From contig CALMFL010000054.1 in assembly GCA_937862595.1 (NCBI GenBank), positions 1-11,412 of the forward strand: a DNA stretch of 11,412 nt, written 5' to 3'. The translations under genes were made by a program, and so were the position numbers. Of this stretch, positions 1-5,751 are shown one piece after another. The DNA comes from an uncultured Fidelibacterota bacterium. GTDB taxonomy: Bacteria > Fidelibacterota > Fidelibacteria > Fidelibacterales > Fidelibacteraceae. Each line of letters opens with the position of its first letter. Position 1 is the first letter of the stretch. The notes beneath the pieces are model-generated. The model had not been told where the DNA came from, did no database searches, and was given only the letters and a program-made list of their open reading frames with translations.

Positions 1-185
1 AAAGCCCATTTTAACCGAGACGATAAATCCCGGAACCATATAGACAAAAAATGCCGGAATACATTTTAGAGATCGTCTGGCTGATCTCGGCGCTTATGGC
101 GCCGGGGTCATTGCTTTGAGGACCAAGGGTAAAGCCCATTTTAACCGAGACGATAAATCCCGGAACCATATAGACAAAAAATGCC
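1..185. repeat. Exact 55-bp direct repeat at left edge (1-55 and 131-185)
   Basis: Bases 1-55 are identical to bases 131-185; the match stops at 56 (g) versus 186 (a). The period is 130 bp, which is not a multiple of three, so the minus-strand reading frame crossing both copies meets them in different phases. The first copy starts exactly at base 1, so it may extend beyond the window. An exact 55-bp identity ending at a sequence edge is what an assembler using a 55-mer de Bruijn graph leaves when a path re-enters a shared vertex. A real short duplication is the alternative. Confidence 0.95.
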
Positions 186-259
186 AGAGAATAAGCGAAA
201 AAGCCGTTTGCCACACTTCTGAACCAATTGTTACTCAAAGGTGTTTTATCTTTTTCCAT
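11..259 (-). CDS. Unidentified membrane protein, N-terminal part, 3' end disrupted by the repeat
   Basis: The readable product is 82 residues. It starts at ATG 257-259 with AAGGA about 10 nt upstream, a slightly long spacing. A short polar N-terminus (MEKDKTPLSNNWFRS) is followed by a hydrophobic, aromatic-rich stretch at about residues 19-45 (FFAYSLAFFVYMVPGFIVSV), likely one membrane segment, and then a polar region. The last 14 residues (from GIFCLYGSG) are the same DNA as AFFVYMVPGF read in another frame because of the 55-bp repeat, and the stop at 11-13 arises from that shift. The true C-terminus is therefore probably missing and the protein longer than shown. I do not recognise the family. 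It is separated from the peroxiredoxin gene by that gene's terminator, so it is probably its own unit. Confidence 0.5.
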   Translation of the reverse strand: MEKDKTPLSNNWFRSVANGFFAYSLAFFVYMVPGFIVSVKMGFTLGPQSNDPGAISAEISQTISKMYSGIFCLYGSGIYRLG

Positions 260-306
260 TAGTAAGCGTTCCTTAGGTTTTTAAAGCTCATATACGATTT
301 CCATTA

Positions 307-334
307 AAAATAGTTTTTTTGAAATCGAAGTCAA
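307..334 (-). promoter_or_regulatory. Weak candidate promoter for the left-edge membrane protein
   Basis: On the minus strand TTGACT (329-334) is followed after 16 bp by TATTTT (307-312), about 50 bp ahead of the start at 259. It lies just past the peroxiredoxin terminator, which is a sensible place for a new promoter. The -10 match is only moderate. Confidence 0.3.
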
Positions 335-347
335 AGTTTTATTATAA

Positions 348-385
348 AATGAAAAAGGCGATCGACCCCAATCGCCTTTTTCATT
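348..385 (-). terminator. Intrinsic terminator of the peroxiredoxin gene
   Basis: Two perfectly complementary 15-bp arms (348-362 and 371-385) enclose the 8-nt loop 363-370. The stem core is GGCGAT/ATCGCC flanked by A/T runs. Read on the minus strand it gives a stem with a CTTTTTC arm and then a T-rich tail (CATTTTATAATAAAA), starting about 20 bp after the stop codon at 405. The A/T runs on both sides mean it could also work in the plus direction. Confidence 0.85.
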
Positions 386-404
386 ATTTCGAAAGTTTAT
401 ACTG

Positions 405-1091
405 TTATGCTTTGTCTTTCTTCAGGCACAGGAACCAATCCAGGCAGTATTTTCCTTCTTCCTTGCTCTCGACGCGTTCTTTCGCCGCGCCGCAGGAGCC
501 GGGTGTCGGGATGATCACGTCATCGCCGGGCTGCCAGTTGGCCGGGGTTGCCACGCCGTCTTTGTCGGCTTTCTGCAAAGCCAGGATCAGGCGCTTGATC
601 TCATCCATGTTTCGTCCGGCCGAAAGCGGATAATAGAGAACCGCACGCACTTTGGCTTTCGGGTCAATGATAAATACGGCACGCACCGCCTGTGTGCTGG
701 AAGCATTCGGCTGCAGCATCCCGTATTTCTTGGCGACGTCCATCTTGATGTCTTCAATGACAGGGAAGGTCACCTCCACGTTTTTCATGCCCTTGTATTC
801 GATCTTTTCATTGATCGTGCGAAGCCAGGCAATGTGGGCGTACAGACTGTCAATAGAAAGGCCGATCAGTTCGGTATTCAGATTTTTAAAATCTTTCTGC
901 ATGCTGGCAAAGGTCATGAACTCGGTGGTGCATACCGGGGTAAAATCTGCCGGGTGACTGAAAAGAATAACCCATTTCCCGCTGTAATCTCCGGGAAATT
1001 TTATTTTTCCCTGGGTGGTAACCGCTTCAAACGCCGGCGCATCATCGCCGATCAAGGGCATCGAATACGTTTCTTTTACTTGCTCTTCCAT
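405..1091 (-). CDS. Prx6-type peroxiredoxin (thiol-specific peroxidase)
   Basis: This 228-residue cytoplasmic protein reduces hydrogen peroxide and organic hydroperoxides with a cysteine thiol. The AhpC/TSA thioredoxin fold spans about residues 10-165; the peroxidatic Cys54 sits in HPADFTPVCTTEF, with the usual Pro, Thr and Cys arrangement. A long C-terminal domain follows, as in Prx6/1-Cys enzymes, with Cys200, Cys216 and Cys222. The Cys216/Cys222 spacing in YCLDWFLC matches the resolving-cysteine pair of archaeal-type thioredoxin peroxidases such as the Aeropyrum enzyme, so a 2-Cys mechanism is likely. I chose ATG 1089-1091 because the fold begins there (MEEQ...GDDAPAF) and AAGGAA lies about 6 nt upstream. 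The frame is open back to 1232, but that extension has no homology or clear ribosome site. It lies downstream of a PerR-type gene on the same strand with no convincing promoter between, which suggests peroxide-responsive control. Confidence 0.95.
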   Translation of the reverse strand: MEEQVKETYSMPLIGDDAPAFEAVTTQGKIKFPGDYSGKWVILFSHPADFTPVCTTEFMTFASMQKDFKNLNTELIGLSIDSLYAHIAWLRTINEKIEYKGMKNVEVTFPVIEDIKMDVAKKYGMLQPNASSTQAVRAVFIIDPKAKVRAVLYYPLSAGRNMDEIKRLILALQKADKDGVATPANWQPGDDVIIPTPGSCGAAKERVESKEEGKYCLDWFLCLKKDKA

Positions 1092-1119
1092 TTTTGTTCC
1101 TTTTTCGGTTTTCCGCAGG

Positions 1120-1149
1120 ATCATCGTTACCGGATCCGGTAACGATGAT
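1120..1149. promoter_or_regulatory. Perfect 30-bp palindrome in the peroxiredoxin leader
   Basis: The half ATCATCGTTACCGGA (1120-1134) is followed directly by its exact reverse complement (1135-1149), centred on GGATCC. It ends 28 bp before the peroxiredoxin ATG at 1091. In the perR-peroxiredoxin transcript it would form a stem of about 13 bp. There is no T-tract after it on either strand, so it is not a standard terminator. It could be a dimeric operator, an mRNA-stabilising or processing hairpin, or a small repeat-family element. Confidence 0.6.
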
Positions 1150-1257
1150 GCCACGGGGTTGTCTCTCGTGTTCCCTTCTTTCTCATCGCAGGAGTTTTTC
1201 CCGCACGCTATCGATCTCTCTTCAAATAACATCTCTCAAAGCAAAAGCCGTTATGCC

Positions 1258-1671
1258 TCACCTTTCCATTTCGACGCTTTCGGGTCGTTTTTCCAGACAG
1301 GGGGCGCAGGTTCCGTGAAATTCCAGGACCATTTTTGTTATCTGATGACCGGAAGCCGTTTTTTCCGGGTAAGAAAAGGCGTCCTGACTCAGATCTTTCG
1401 TGTCATATAAGCCTCCGCACATGAGGCACCTGAAATGAGTATGCGGGGTGACGACGGCGTCGTAGCGATCGAAGGTGCTGCCGGAGGCGATCCGGACCAC
1501 GCTCCCCTGTTCCTCCAGGATCGTCAGATTGCGGTATACCGTCCCAAGGCTCAGGGAGGGGAATTCGAACTTTAAGCGGTCATACACCCACGCGGCCGTC
1601 GGATGAGTATCCGTTGACCTCAGGACTTCCAGTATCCTTGTCCGCTGTTTTGTGTTCCGGTATGTCTGCAC
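1258..1671 (-). CDS. perR: PerR-like Fur-family metalloregulator
   Basis: The product is a 137-residue DNA-binding repressor. An N-terminal winged helix (about 1-75) carries SLGTVYRNL (residues 41-49), the classic Fur-family recognition helix, and His23 in THPTA. The dimerisation domain has RYDAVVTPHTHFRC: Asp71, His77 and His79 align with the PerR metal site, where Fe(II)-catalysed histidine oxidation senses peroxide. Two CxxC pairs (Cys82/Cys85 and Cys122/Cys125) form the structural zinc site. An Asp rather than Glu before the HxH favours PerR over Fur. The start is GTG 1669-1671, with AGAGGT about 5 nt upstream. A perfect inverted repeat in its promoter suggests autoregulation, and the peroxiredoxin gene follows on the same strand, 166 bp downstream. 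Nickel- or zinc-type relatives cannot be fully excluded. Confidence 0.88.
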   Translation of the reverse strand: MQTYRNTKQRTRILEVLRSTDTHPTAAWVYDRLKFEFPSLSLGTVYRNLTILEEQGSVVRIASGSTFDRYDAVVTPHTHFRCLMCGGLYDTKDLSQDAFSYPEKTASGHQITKMVLEFHGTCAPCLEKRPESVEMER

Positions 1672-1688
1672 GTCTTACCTCTATTATT

Positions 1689-1707
1689 AATAATCGTTCC
1701 GATTATT
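1689..1707. promoter_or_regulatory. Probable PerR operator
   Basis: The site is the 19-bp inverted repeat AATAATCG-TTC-CGATTATT with perfect 8-bp arms. It lies between the presumed -10 of the perR promoter and the GTG start, over the expected transcription start. Size, AT-richness and the ATAAT/ATTAT character resemble Fur/PerR boxes, so autorepression by the adjacent PerR-like protein is the simplest reading. Confidence 0.65.
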
Positions 1708-1718
1708 GTTTATAACAT

Positions 1719-1747
1719 AGGAATTAAATCTTCGCTTGTCAAGAAAA
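1719..1747 (-). promoter_or_regulatory. Candidate perR promoter
   Basis: On the minus strand a consensus TTGACA (about 1737-1742) is followed after 17 bp by TATGTT (about 1714-1719), roughly 45 bp before the GTG start. The inverted repeat at 1689-1707 lies immediately downstream. The -35 is perfect; the -10 has four of six consensus bases. Confidence 0.5.
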
Positions 1748-1826
1748 ATATTAAACGATTAAGTCGGATGCATGAGTTATCGTATCCGGGGAAGTAGGGA
1801 ATCGATCCATAGTTCTGAAGAATGAT

Positions 1827-2261
1827 CTATTCCGGGAGGATCTCCCAGTCTTCCACGCCGCCGTCCACGGCAAAAAACACGGGGTGCAATTCGGGAACTG
1901 CGAGAGATTCCGATTCCCGGAGCTTCTGCGGGTCCCGGATCTTGAGCTTGTGTCTGAGATGATCCATTTCATAGTCGATCTGTCCCCGTGCGACGGGTAT
2001 TCTGCCGGATGTAAAATTCCACTCGATCTTTTCCCTGTTGAAACGGTACCCGCGCGCCTCGGCTTCCAGAAATACATACGACAGGTATTCATTGATCCGC
2101 TGAACGGGATCCGGGGATTGCTTGAAACGCTTCAGCTGCGGGTGCTGCCGGTATCCTTTCGTCTTCCCTTCCAGGACATGTTTTGCCAGAAGGGCTTCCC
2201 GCCACAGGGCGACCAGTCCCTTTGCATCAAGATATTTCGGATGAATCGACCATAAGCGCAT
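1827..2261 (-). CDS. Pyrimidine dimer DNA glycosylase / endonuclease V family protein
   Basis: The protein is 144 residues, the usual size for the bacterial branch of the T4 endonuclease V (DenV) family, which excises UV photoproducts and nicks the resulting abasic site. Its start MRLWSIHPKYLD, the stretch LVALWREALLA (16-26) and the segment GYRQHPQLKRF (37-47) are typical of that branch. Arg21-Glu22 correspond to the Arg22-Glu23 pair of T4 endonuclease V, where the Glu is catalytic. The C-terminal part has GQIDYEMDHLRHKL and HPVFFAVDGGVEDWE, also family-typical. The frame is open for 33 more codons upstream, but ATG 2259-2261 has an AGGA ribosome site 6-7 nt away and begins the conserved N-terminus. 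It is divergent from the marR operon and appears to be transcribed alone. The activity is inferred from family membership. Confidence 0.85.
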   Translation of the reverse strand: MRLWSIHPKYLDAKGLVALWREALLAKHVLEGKTKGYRQHPQLKRFKQSPDPVQRINEYLSYVFLEAEARGYRFNREKIEWNFTSGRIPVARGQIDYEMDHLRHKLKIRDPQKLRESESLAVPELHPVFFAVDGGVEDWEILPE

Positions 2262-2304
2262 GATCAGTCCTTTCCTTCTTTTTTGCATTAAAAACCATTG
2301 CCGC

Positions 2305-2333
2305 AAAATAAAAAGCATATTCGAAAAAATCAA
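2305..2333 (-). promoter_or_regulatory. Candidate promoter of the endonuclease V family gene
   Basis: On the minus strand TTGATT (2328-2333) is separated by 17 bp from TATTTT (2305-2310), about 45 bp before the ATG at 2261. Spacing is ideal and both boxes match the consensus in four or more positions. Confidence 0.45.
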
Positions 2334-2341
2334 AGGAATCC

Positions 2342-2370
2342 TTGATATTCTCTGCAACATGAATTATCTT
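2342..2370 (+). promoter_or_regulatory. Candidate promoter of the marR-ablA-ablB operon
   Basis: TTGATA (2342-2347) is followed after 17 bp by TATCTT (2365-2370). The expected transcription start falls inside the palindrome at 2376-2388, which would let a bound repressor block initiation. It lies in the divergent intergenic region shared with the endonuclease V family gene. Confidence 0.5.
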
Positions 2371-2375
2371 CTTAT

Positions 2376-2388
2376 ACGAATGATTCGT
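2376..2388. promoter_or_regulatory. Probable MarR-type operator
   Basis: The site is the 13-bp perfect palindrome ACGAAT-G-ATTCGT, starting 5 bp after the -10 of the operon promoter and 32 bp before the marR start. Such short palindromes over the start site are typical of self-repressing MarR proteins. The half ATACGAAT plus ATT recurs at 5144-5154. Confidence 0.55.
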
Positions 2389-2419
2389 GTTGAAATTATC
2401 TAAAAGGAAAGAAAAACGT

Positions 2420-2875
2420 ATGGCAGAACAAAACCGGGACCCTGAACAAGGTATTCTAAGCTCGCTACGCCGGATCATGCGCGCGGTCGATGTTTATTCG
2501 CGGAAGCTGAACACCGAGTTCGGACTGACGACGCCGCAATGGCTATGCCTTGATATCATGGCAAAGTCAAAGAATATGATCCTGAAGGATCTGGCCAAAG
2601 CGGTCAACCTGAGCGAAAGCACGGTCAACGGCATCGCAGACCGTCTGGAAGCAAAGCATTACGTGGAACGCCGGCGTTCATCGCTGGACCGGCGGAAAGT
2701 ATTTCTGGAAGTCACGCCCGAAGGTCATGCGATCCTGCAGAAAACCCCGGTCCTGCTTCAGGACAGGCTTTCCGCTTCCTTGTCCGGGATGAGTGAAACG
2801 GAACACAAGGCCATGACCGAATCCCTGGAACATATCGCGGCCCTGATGGAGGCCGAAACCTGGATGCAACCCTAA
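2420..2875 (+). CDS. MarR-family transcriptional regulator
   Basis: The product is a 151-residue winged-helix regulator, the normal MarR length. The DNA-binding core is LKDLAKAVNLSESTVNGIADRLEAKHYV (about 55-82), followed by a wing with the SSLDRRKVFLEVT signature (87-99; Asp90-Arg91-Arg92). Flanking helices (about 10-35 and 108-145) would form the dimer interface. An in-frame GTG at 2387 exists, but ATG 2420 is preferred because AAAGGAAA lies about 9 nt upstream and the GTG overlaps the likely operator. It is the first gene of a three-gene operon, 22 bp ahead of ablA, so it probably controls beta-lysine osmolyte synthesis as well as itself. A single cysteine, Cys43, precedes the DNA-binding domain; whether it senses anything is unknown. 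The ligand cannot be read from the sequence. Confidence 0.9.
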   Translation: MAEQNRDPEQGILSSLRRIMRAVDVYSRKLNTEFGLTTPQWLCLDIMAKSKNMILKDLAKAVNLSESTVNGIADRLEAKHYVERRRSSLDRRKVFLEVTPEGHAILQKTPVLLQDRLSASLSGMSETEHKAMTESLEHIAALMEAETWMQP

Positions 2876-2897
2876 ATACCGCCGGCGGAGGAAAAAC

Positions 2898-4196
2898 ATG
2901 ATCTCAGAACAGCAAAAACATATTTACGATGAAATAGAGGGCGGGACCCGCAGTAACTGGCATGACTGGAAATGGCAAGTCCGGCACAGCGTCCGCAATT
3001 TGGAAACCGTTGAAAAACTGCTGGACATTCAGCTGCCGGACGATATCCGGGAGCAGTACGCGAAGATCACCTCAAAATTCCCGATGTCCATCACGCCCTA
3101 TTATCTTTCCCTGATCAATACCGACGATCTGAAAAATGATCCCATCTTCCGGCAGAGCTTCCCCGTGATCGATGAACTCCGGGTCTTGAAAACCGACATG
3201 GCCGACCCTCTGGGTGAGGAAAGGGACAGTCCTGTCCCCTGTATCACGCACCGCTATCCCGACAGGGTCCTCTTTCTCGTCAGTAATACCTGCGCCATGT
3301 ACTGCCGTCACTGCACGCGAAAACGGCGGGTCGGGGACAAGGACAGCATTCCCGGAAAGGCCCAGGTGATCGAAGGGCTCGACTATATCCGCAACACGCC
3401 CCGCATCCGGGACGTTCTGCTCAGCGGCGGCGACCCTTTTCTGCTCTCTGATGAGTACCTGGACTGGATCCTGACCGAACTGCGCAAGATCCCGCACGTT
3501 GAGATCATCCGCATCGGGACCCGTACCCCGGTGGTCCTCCCCTATCGTATCACGGACGAATTGGTTGAGATGCTGAAGAAACATCATCCGGTTTGGATCA
3601 ACAGCCATTTCAATCATCCGCGCGAGATCACGGCTTCCTCCCGGGCGGCGCTGAAAAAACTTGCGGACGCCGGCATTCCTCTGGGCAACCAGTCCGTACT
3701 GCTTGCCGGAGTGAACGACTGCCCCCGCATCATGAAATCCCTGGTCCACAAACTGGCCTATAATCGCGTCCGGCCTTATTATCTTTATCAATGCGATCTT
3801 TCCGAAGGACTCAGTCATTTCCGGACCCCGGTCGGGAAAGGAATTGAAATACTGGAAAGCCTGATCGGCCATACGAGCGGGTTCTGTGTCCCGACCTATG
3901 TGATCGATGCCCCCGGCGGCGGCGGCAAGATCCCGGTCATGCCCAATTATCTGATCTCATGGTCCACCAACAAGGTCGTACTAAGGAACTATGAGGGCGT
4001 GATCTCGACTTACCGGGAACCCGATTCCTACGAACCGGCCTTCTGCGACAGGAACTGCGAGGATTGCAATCTTACCCTGCACCTGGATGACGCCGAAGAA
4101 TACAAAGCCGTCGGGATCGAAAAGCTGCTCGCCGATTACGATAAAACCATCTCGCTGGTCCCCGAGAACAATGCACGCTATCATCGCCGCAAATAA
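2898..4196 (+). CDS. ablA: Lysine 2,3-aminomutase
   Basis: This 432-residue radical SAM/PLP enzyme converts L-lysine to L-beta-lysine. Cys132, Cys136 and Cys139 in CAMYCRHC bind the 4Fe-4S cluster. SGGDP (176-180) is the family SAM/PLP-contact motif. Lys344 in PGGGGKIPVMPNY forms the PLP aldimine. Asp300 (YQCDLSEGLSHFRTP) and Asp337 (VIDAPGG) correspond to the two aspartates that hold the substrate side-chain amine. Cys383, Cys387 and Cys390 (CDRNCEDC) with Cys275 (GVNDC) match the structural zinc cysteines of the clostridial enzyme, so it is a complete lysine mutase rather than an EpmB-type protein. GGAGG precedes the ATG by about 6 nt. Directly followed by ablB, it serves N-epsilon-acetyl-beta-lysine osmolyte synthesis rather than lysine fermentation, for which no other gene is present here. 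Confidence 0.97.
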   Translation: MISEQQKHIYDEIEGGTRSNWHDWKWQVRHSVRNLETVEKLLDIQLPDDIREQYAKITSKFPMSITPYYLSLINTDDLKNDPIFRQSFPVIDELRVLKTDMADPLGEERDSPVPCITHRYPDRVLFLVSNTCAMYCRHCTRKRRVGDKDSIPGKAQVIEGLDYIRNTPRIRDVLLSGGDPFLLSDEYLDWILTELRKIPHVEIIRIGTRTPVVLPYRITDELVEMLKKHHPVWINSHFNHPREITASSRAALKKLADAGIPLGNQSVLLAGVNDCPRIMKSLVHKLAYNRVRPYYLYQCDLSEGLSHFRTPVGKGIEILESLIGHTSGFCVPTYVIDAPGGGGKIPVMPNYLISWSTNKVVLRNYEGVISTYREPDSYEPAFCDRNCEDCNLTLHLDDAEEYKAVGIEKLLADYDKTISLVPENNARYHRRK

Positions 4197-4205
4197 AGGG
4201 ACCCT

Positions 4206-5066
4206 ATGAAATCAACTTCTTTCGACCGTGTCGAGACCCTCTCCTGCGGTTCCAGGATCCAGCATGGCTCCTTCAATAAGCGCATCTATCTTATCCGTGC
4301 CGCATCCGAAGGATTGGCGACGCTTCCGGACAGGCTCATCGGCCTGGCAAGGGAGAACGGTTACGGCAAGATCTTTGCTAAGCTTCCGGAATCGCAAACG
4401 CCGCCCTTTTTCAAGGCCGGTTTCGTCTTGGAAGCGGAAATCCCGGCTTTTTATCAGGGAAGCGAGAAAGGGATGTTCCTTGGATATTTTTTGAGTGAAG
4501 AAAGAAAGAACGAATCGGCACATCAGACGTACAGGATGAACAAGGCCCTGGCCCTGCAGAAACGGCACAGCAGGATTAAGCCCCTGAACACAACGCGCTT
4601 TACCGTGCGCACATGCCGGGAAGACGATCTTGAAGCTATGGCCGGGATTTACCGAAGCGTGTTTTCCTCCTATCCCTTCCCAATCCATGATCCCGCCTAT
4701 TTGCTGAAAACGATGCGGTCGGACGTCGACTATTTCGGCATCGAAAGCGCCGGCAAGCTTATCGCTCTTGCGTCCGCAGAAAAGAGCCGGGAAGCCCTGC
4801 ACGCCGAAATGACCGATTTCGCCACGCTGCCGGGACACCGGGGCTACGGCCTTGCGGCTCACCTGCTCCTGCATATGGAAAAGGAAATGGGGGTTCAGGG
4901 CTACCTCACGCTCTTTACGATCGCGCGGGCCGCCTCGCCGGGAATGAACATCACCTTTGCCCGGGCAGGCTATCTCCACGGAGGAAAGCTGAAGAACAAC
5001 ACCCATATCGCGGGACAGATCGAGAGCATGTACATCTGGTACAAACATCTTTTCACCGGCAAATGA
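4206..5066 (+). CDS. ablB: Beta-lysine N6-acetyltransferase
   Basis: This 286-residue GNAT enzyme transfers acetyl from acetyl-CoA to the epsilon-amine of beta-lysine, giving N-epsilon-acetyl-beta-lysine, a compatible solute. The GNAT domain is C-terminal (about 132-280): the acetyl-CoA loop is PGHRGYGLA (209-217), and the family end motif reads NITFARAGYLHGGKLKNNT...GQIESMYIWYK (248-280). The N-terminal half (1-125) is the less conserved region usual for AblB/YodP proteins and includes IFAKLPESQTPPFFKAGF. It starts 9 bp after the ablA stop with an AGGGA site, so it is co-translated with it. No hairpin terminator is visible after it; the next promoter begins about 47 bp downstream, so some read-through into the following gene is possible. 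Confidence 0.93.
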   Translation: MKSTSFDRVETLSCGSRIQHGSFNKRIYLIRAASEGLATLPDRLIGLARENGYGKIFAKLPESQTPPFFKAGFVLEAEIPAFYQGSEKGMFLGYFLSEERKNESAHQTYRMNKALALQKRHSRIKPLNTTRFTVRTCREDDLEAMAGIYRSVFSSYPFPIHDPAYLLKTMRSDVDYFGIESAGKLIALASAEKSREALHAEMTDFATLPGHRGYGLAAHLLLHMEKEMGVQGYLTLFTIARAASPGMNITFARAGYLHGGKLKNNTHIAGQIESMYIWYKHLFTGK

Positions 5067-5112
5067 CACCCGGCGTTCCGCCCCTTTCCTCTGCTGTTTT
5101 TCATGTTCTGCC

Positions 5113-5151
5113 TTGACATTATTTACCAATCCGTCGTACATTCATACGAAT
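5113..5151 (+). promoter_or_regulatory. Promoter of the membrane coiled-coil gene, with MarR-like half-site
   Basis: TTGACA (5113-5118) and TACATT (5137-5142) are 18 bp apart, about 33 bp before the ATG at 5175. ATACGAAT (5144-5151) lies 1 bp after the -10 and equals the left half of the marR operator with one extra flanking identity on each side (ATACGAATxATT). The right half of the palindrome is not kept. Confidence 0.5.
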
Positions 5152-5174
5152 TATTATAATTGAAGGGATGCGGC

Positions 5175-5663
5175 ATGGATAATTTATCATTTTCTTTTTC
5201 CTCTTTAATGATCGGATTGGCCGTCGGTCTGCTTTTATGCATCGTGGTCTGGATCCAGGCACGCATCCGGAACAAGATGCTGATCAAATCCTACGTGGAG
5301 GAGAACGAACATCTGAAAAACCATCTCAATACGCAGATGAACATTTCGGCTAAGGGCACGGAAGCCGTTCAGAAGGAACTTCTCGATCAGCGCAGAACGA
5401 TCGACAATCTGAAATCCACGGTGTCCGTCCTGAAGGAAAAACCCGGCCGGGATAAACTGCATGTGCTGTATGTCTACGACAAGGCCATCCATATCATGTT
5501 CGAAAAACACCCGGGCTTTGCCACGATGTGGGCGGGTGTTCTCAAAGAGGCCGAAGCCGAGATCGAGAAAACGGAAAGCGGCTTTCTCCCCCTCATCAGA
5601 AGGGTCTTTAAGCCAAGTCCTCCCCCGCTCCTGATCAAATCCATCAAATCCGGGGAAGAATAA
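5175..5663 (+). CDS. Single-pass membrane protein with coiled-coil region, unknown function
   Basis: The product is 162 residues. A hydrophobic segment at about 9-27 (SSLMIGLAVGLLLCIVVW) would anchor it in the inner membrane, followed by a basic patch (ARIRNK) that favours a cytoplasmic C-terminus. Residues 35-88 are charged and heptad-like, with many Glu, Leu, Asn and Gln, suggesting a coiled coil. Residues 95-148 look like a small folded domain (LHVLYVYDKAIHIMFEKHPGF) with a proline-rich tail (KPSPPPLL). The layout resembles the N-terminal part of RmuC-like or chemosensory linker proteins, but I do not recognise the family. ATG 5175 is preferred over TTG 5160 because GAAGGG lies 7 nt before it. 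It has its own promoter and a strong terminator, and may share MarR control with the preceding operon. Confidence 0.75.
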   Translation: MDNLSFSFSSLMIGLAVGLLLCIVVWIQARIRNKMLIKSYVEENEHLKNHLNTQMNISAKGTEAVQKELLDQRRTIDNLKSTVSVLKEKPGRDKLHVLYVYDKAIHIMFEKHPGFATMWAGVLKEAEAEIEKTESGFLPLIRRVFKPSPPPLLIKSIKSGEE

Positions 5664-5676
5664 ACGGACCGTCCGT
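5664..5676. repeat. 13-bp palindrome ACGGACCGTCCGT after a stop codon
   Basis: Perfect 6-bp arms around a single base directly follow the TAA at 5661-5663, just before the terminator hairpin. It may help RNA folding ahead of the terminator or be chance; no protein for it is suggested. Confidence 0.4.
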
Positions 5677-5680
5677 TCAG

Positions 5681-5708
5681 CACCCGCACAAACTGCGGGT
5701 GTTTTTTT
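5681..5708 (+). terminator. Strong intrinsic terminator
   Basis: CACCCGCA (5681-5688) pairs with TGCGGGTG (5694-5701) around a 5-nt loop, followed by seven T residues (5702-5708). It closes the membrane coiled-coil gene and isolates the symporter gene from it. Confidence 0.95.
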
Positions 5709-5751
5709 ATGCCGCCGGACAGGCGTGTGATTTTTCCCTTTTATTTGGTTT

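Noticed and set aside
1120..1149. The 30-bp palindrome as an intrinsic terminator of perR
   Set aside because: There is no T-tract on either side on either strand, so it does not fit a standard intrinsic terminator.
1092..1232. Upstream extension of the peroxiredoxin frame to ATG 1232
   Set aside because: The added 47 residues are polar, have no peroxiredoxin similarity and no good ribosome site, and they encode the 30-bp palindrome; the internal ATG at 1091 has a clear AAGGAA and begins the conserved fold.
1751..2092. 113-residue minus-strand open frame overlapping the endonuclease V family gene
   Set aside because: It lies out of frame inside a gene with clear family motifs and has low-complexity Ser/Arg composition typical of a shadow frame.
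3072..3872. 266-residue antisense open frame inside ablA
   Set aside because: It mirrors the codon structure of a well-recognised radical SAM gene and has no ribosome site or recognisable domain.
4212..5141. 309-residue antisense open frame covering ablB
   Set aside because: Long antisense frames are expected opposite codon-biased genes; the plus-strand frame has the full GNAT signature.
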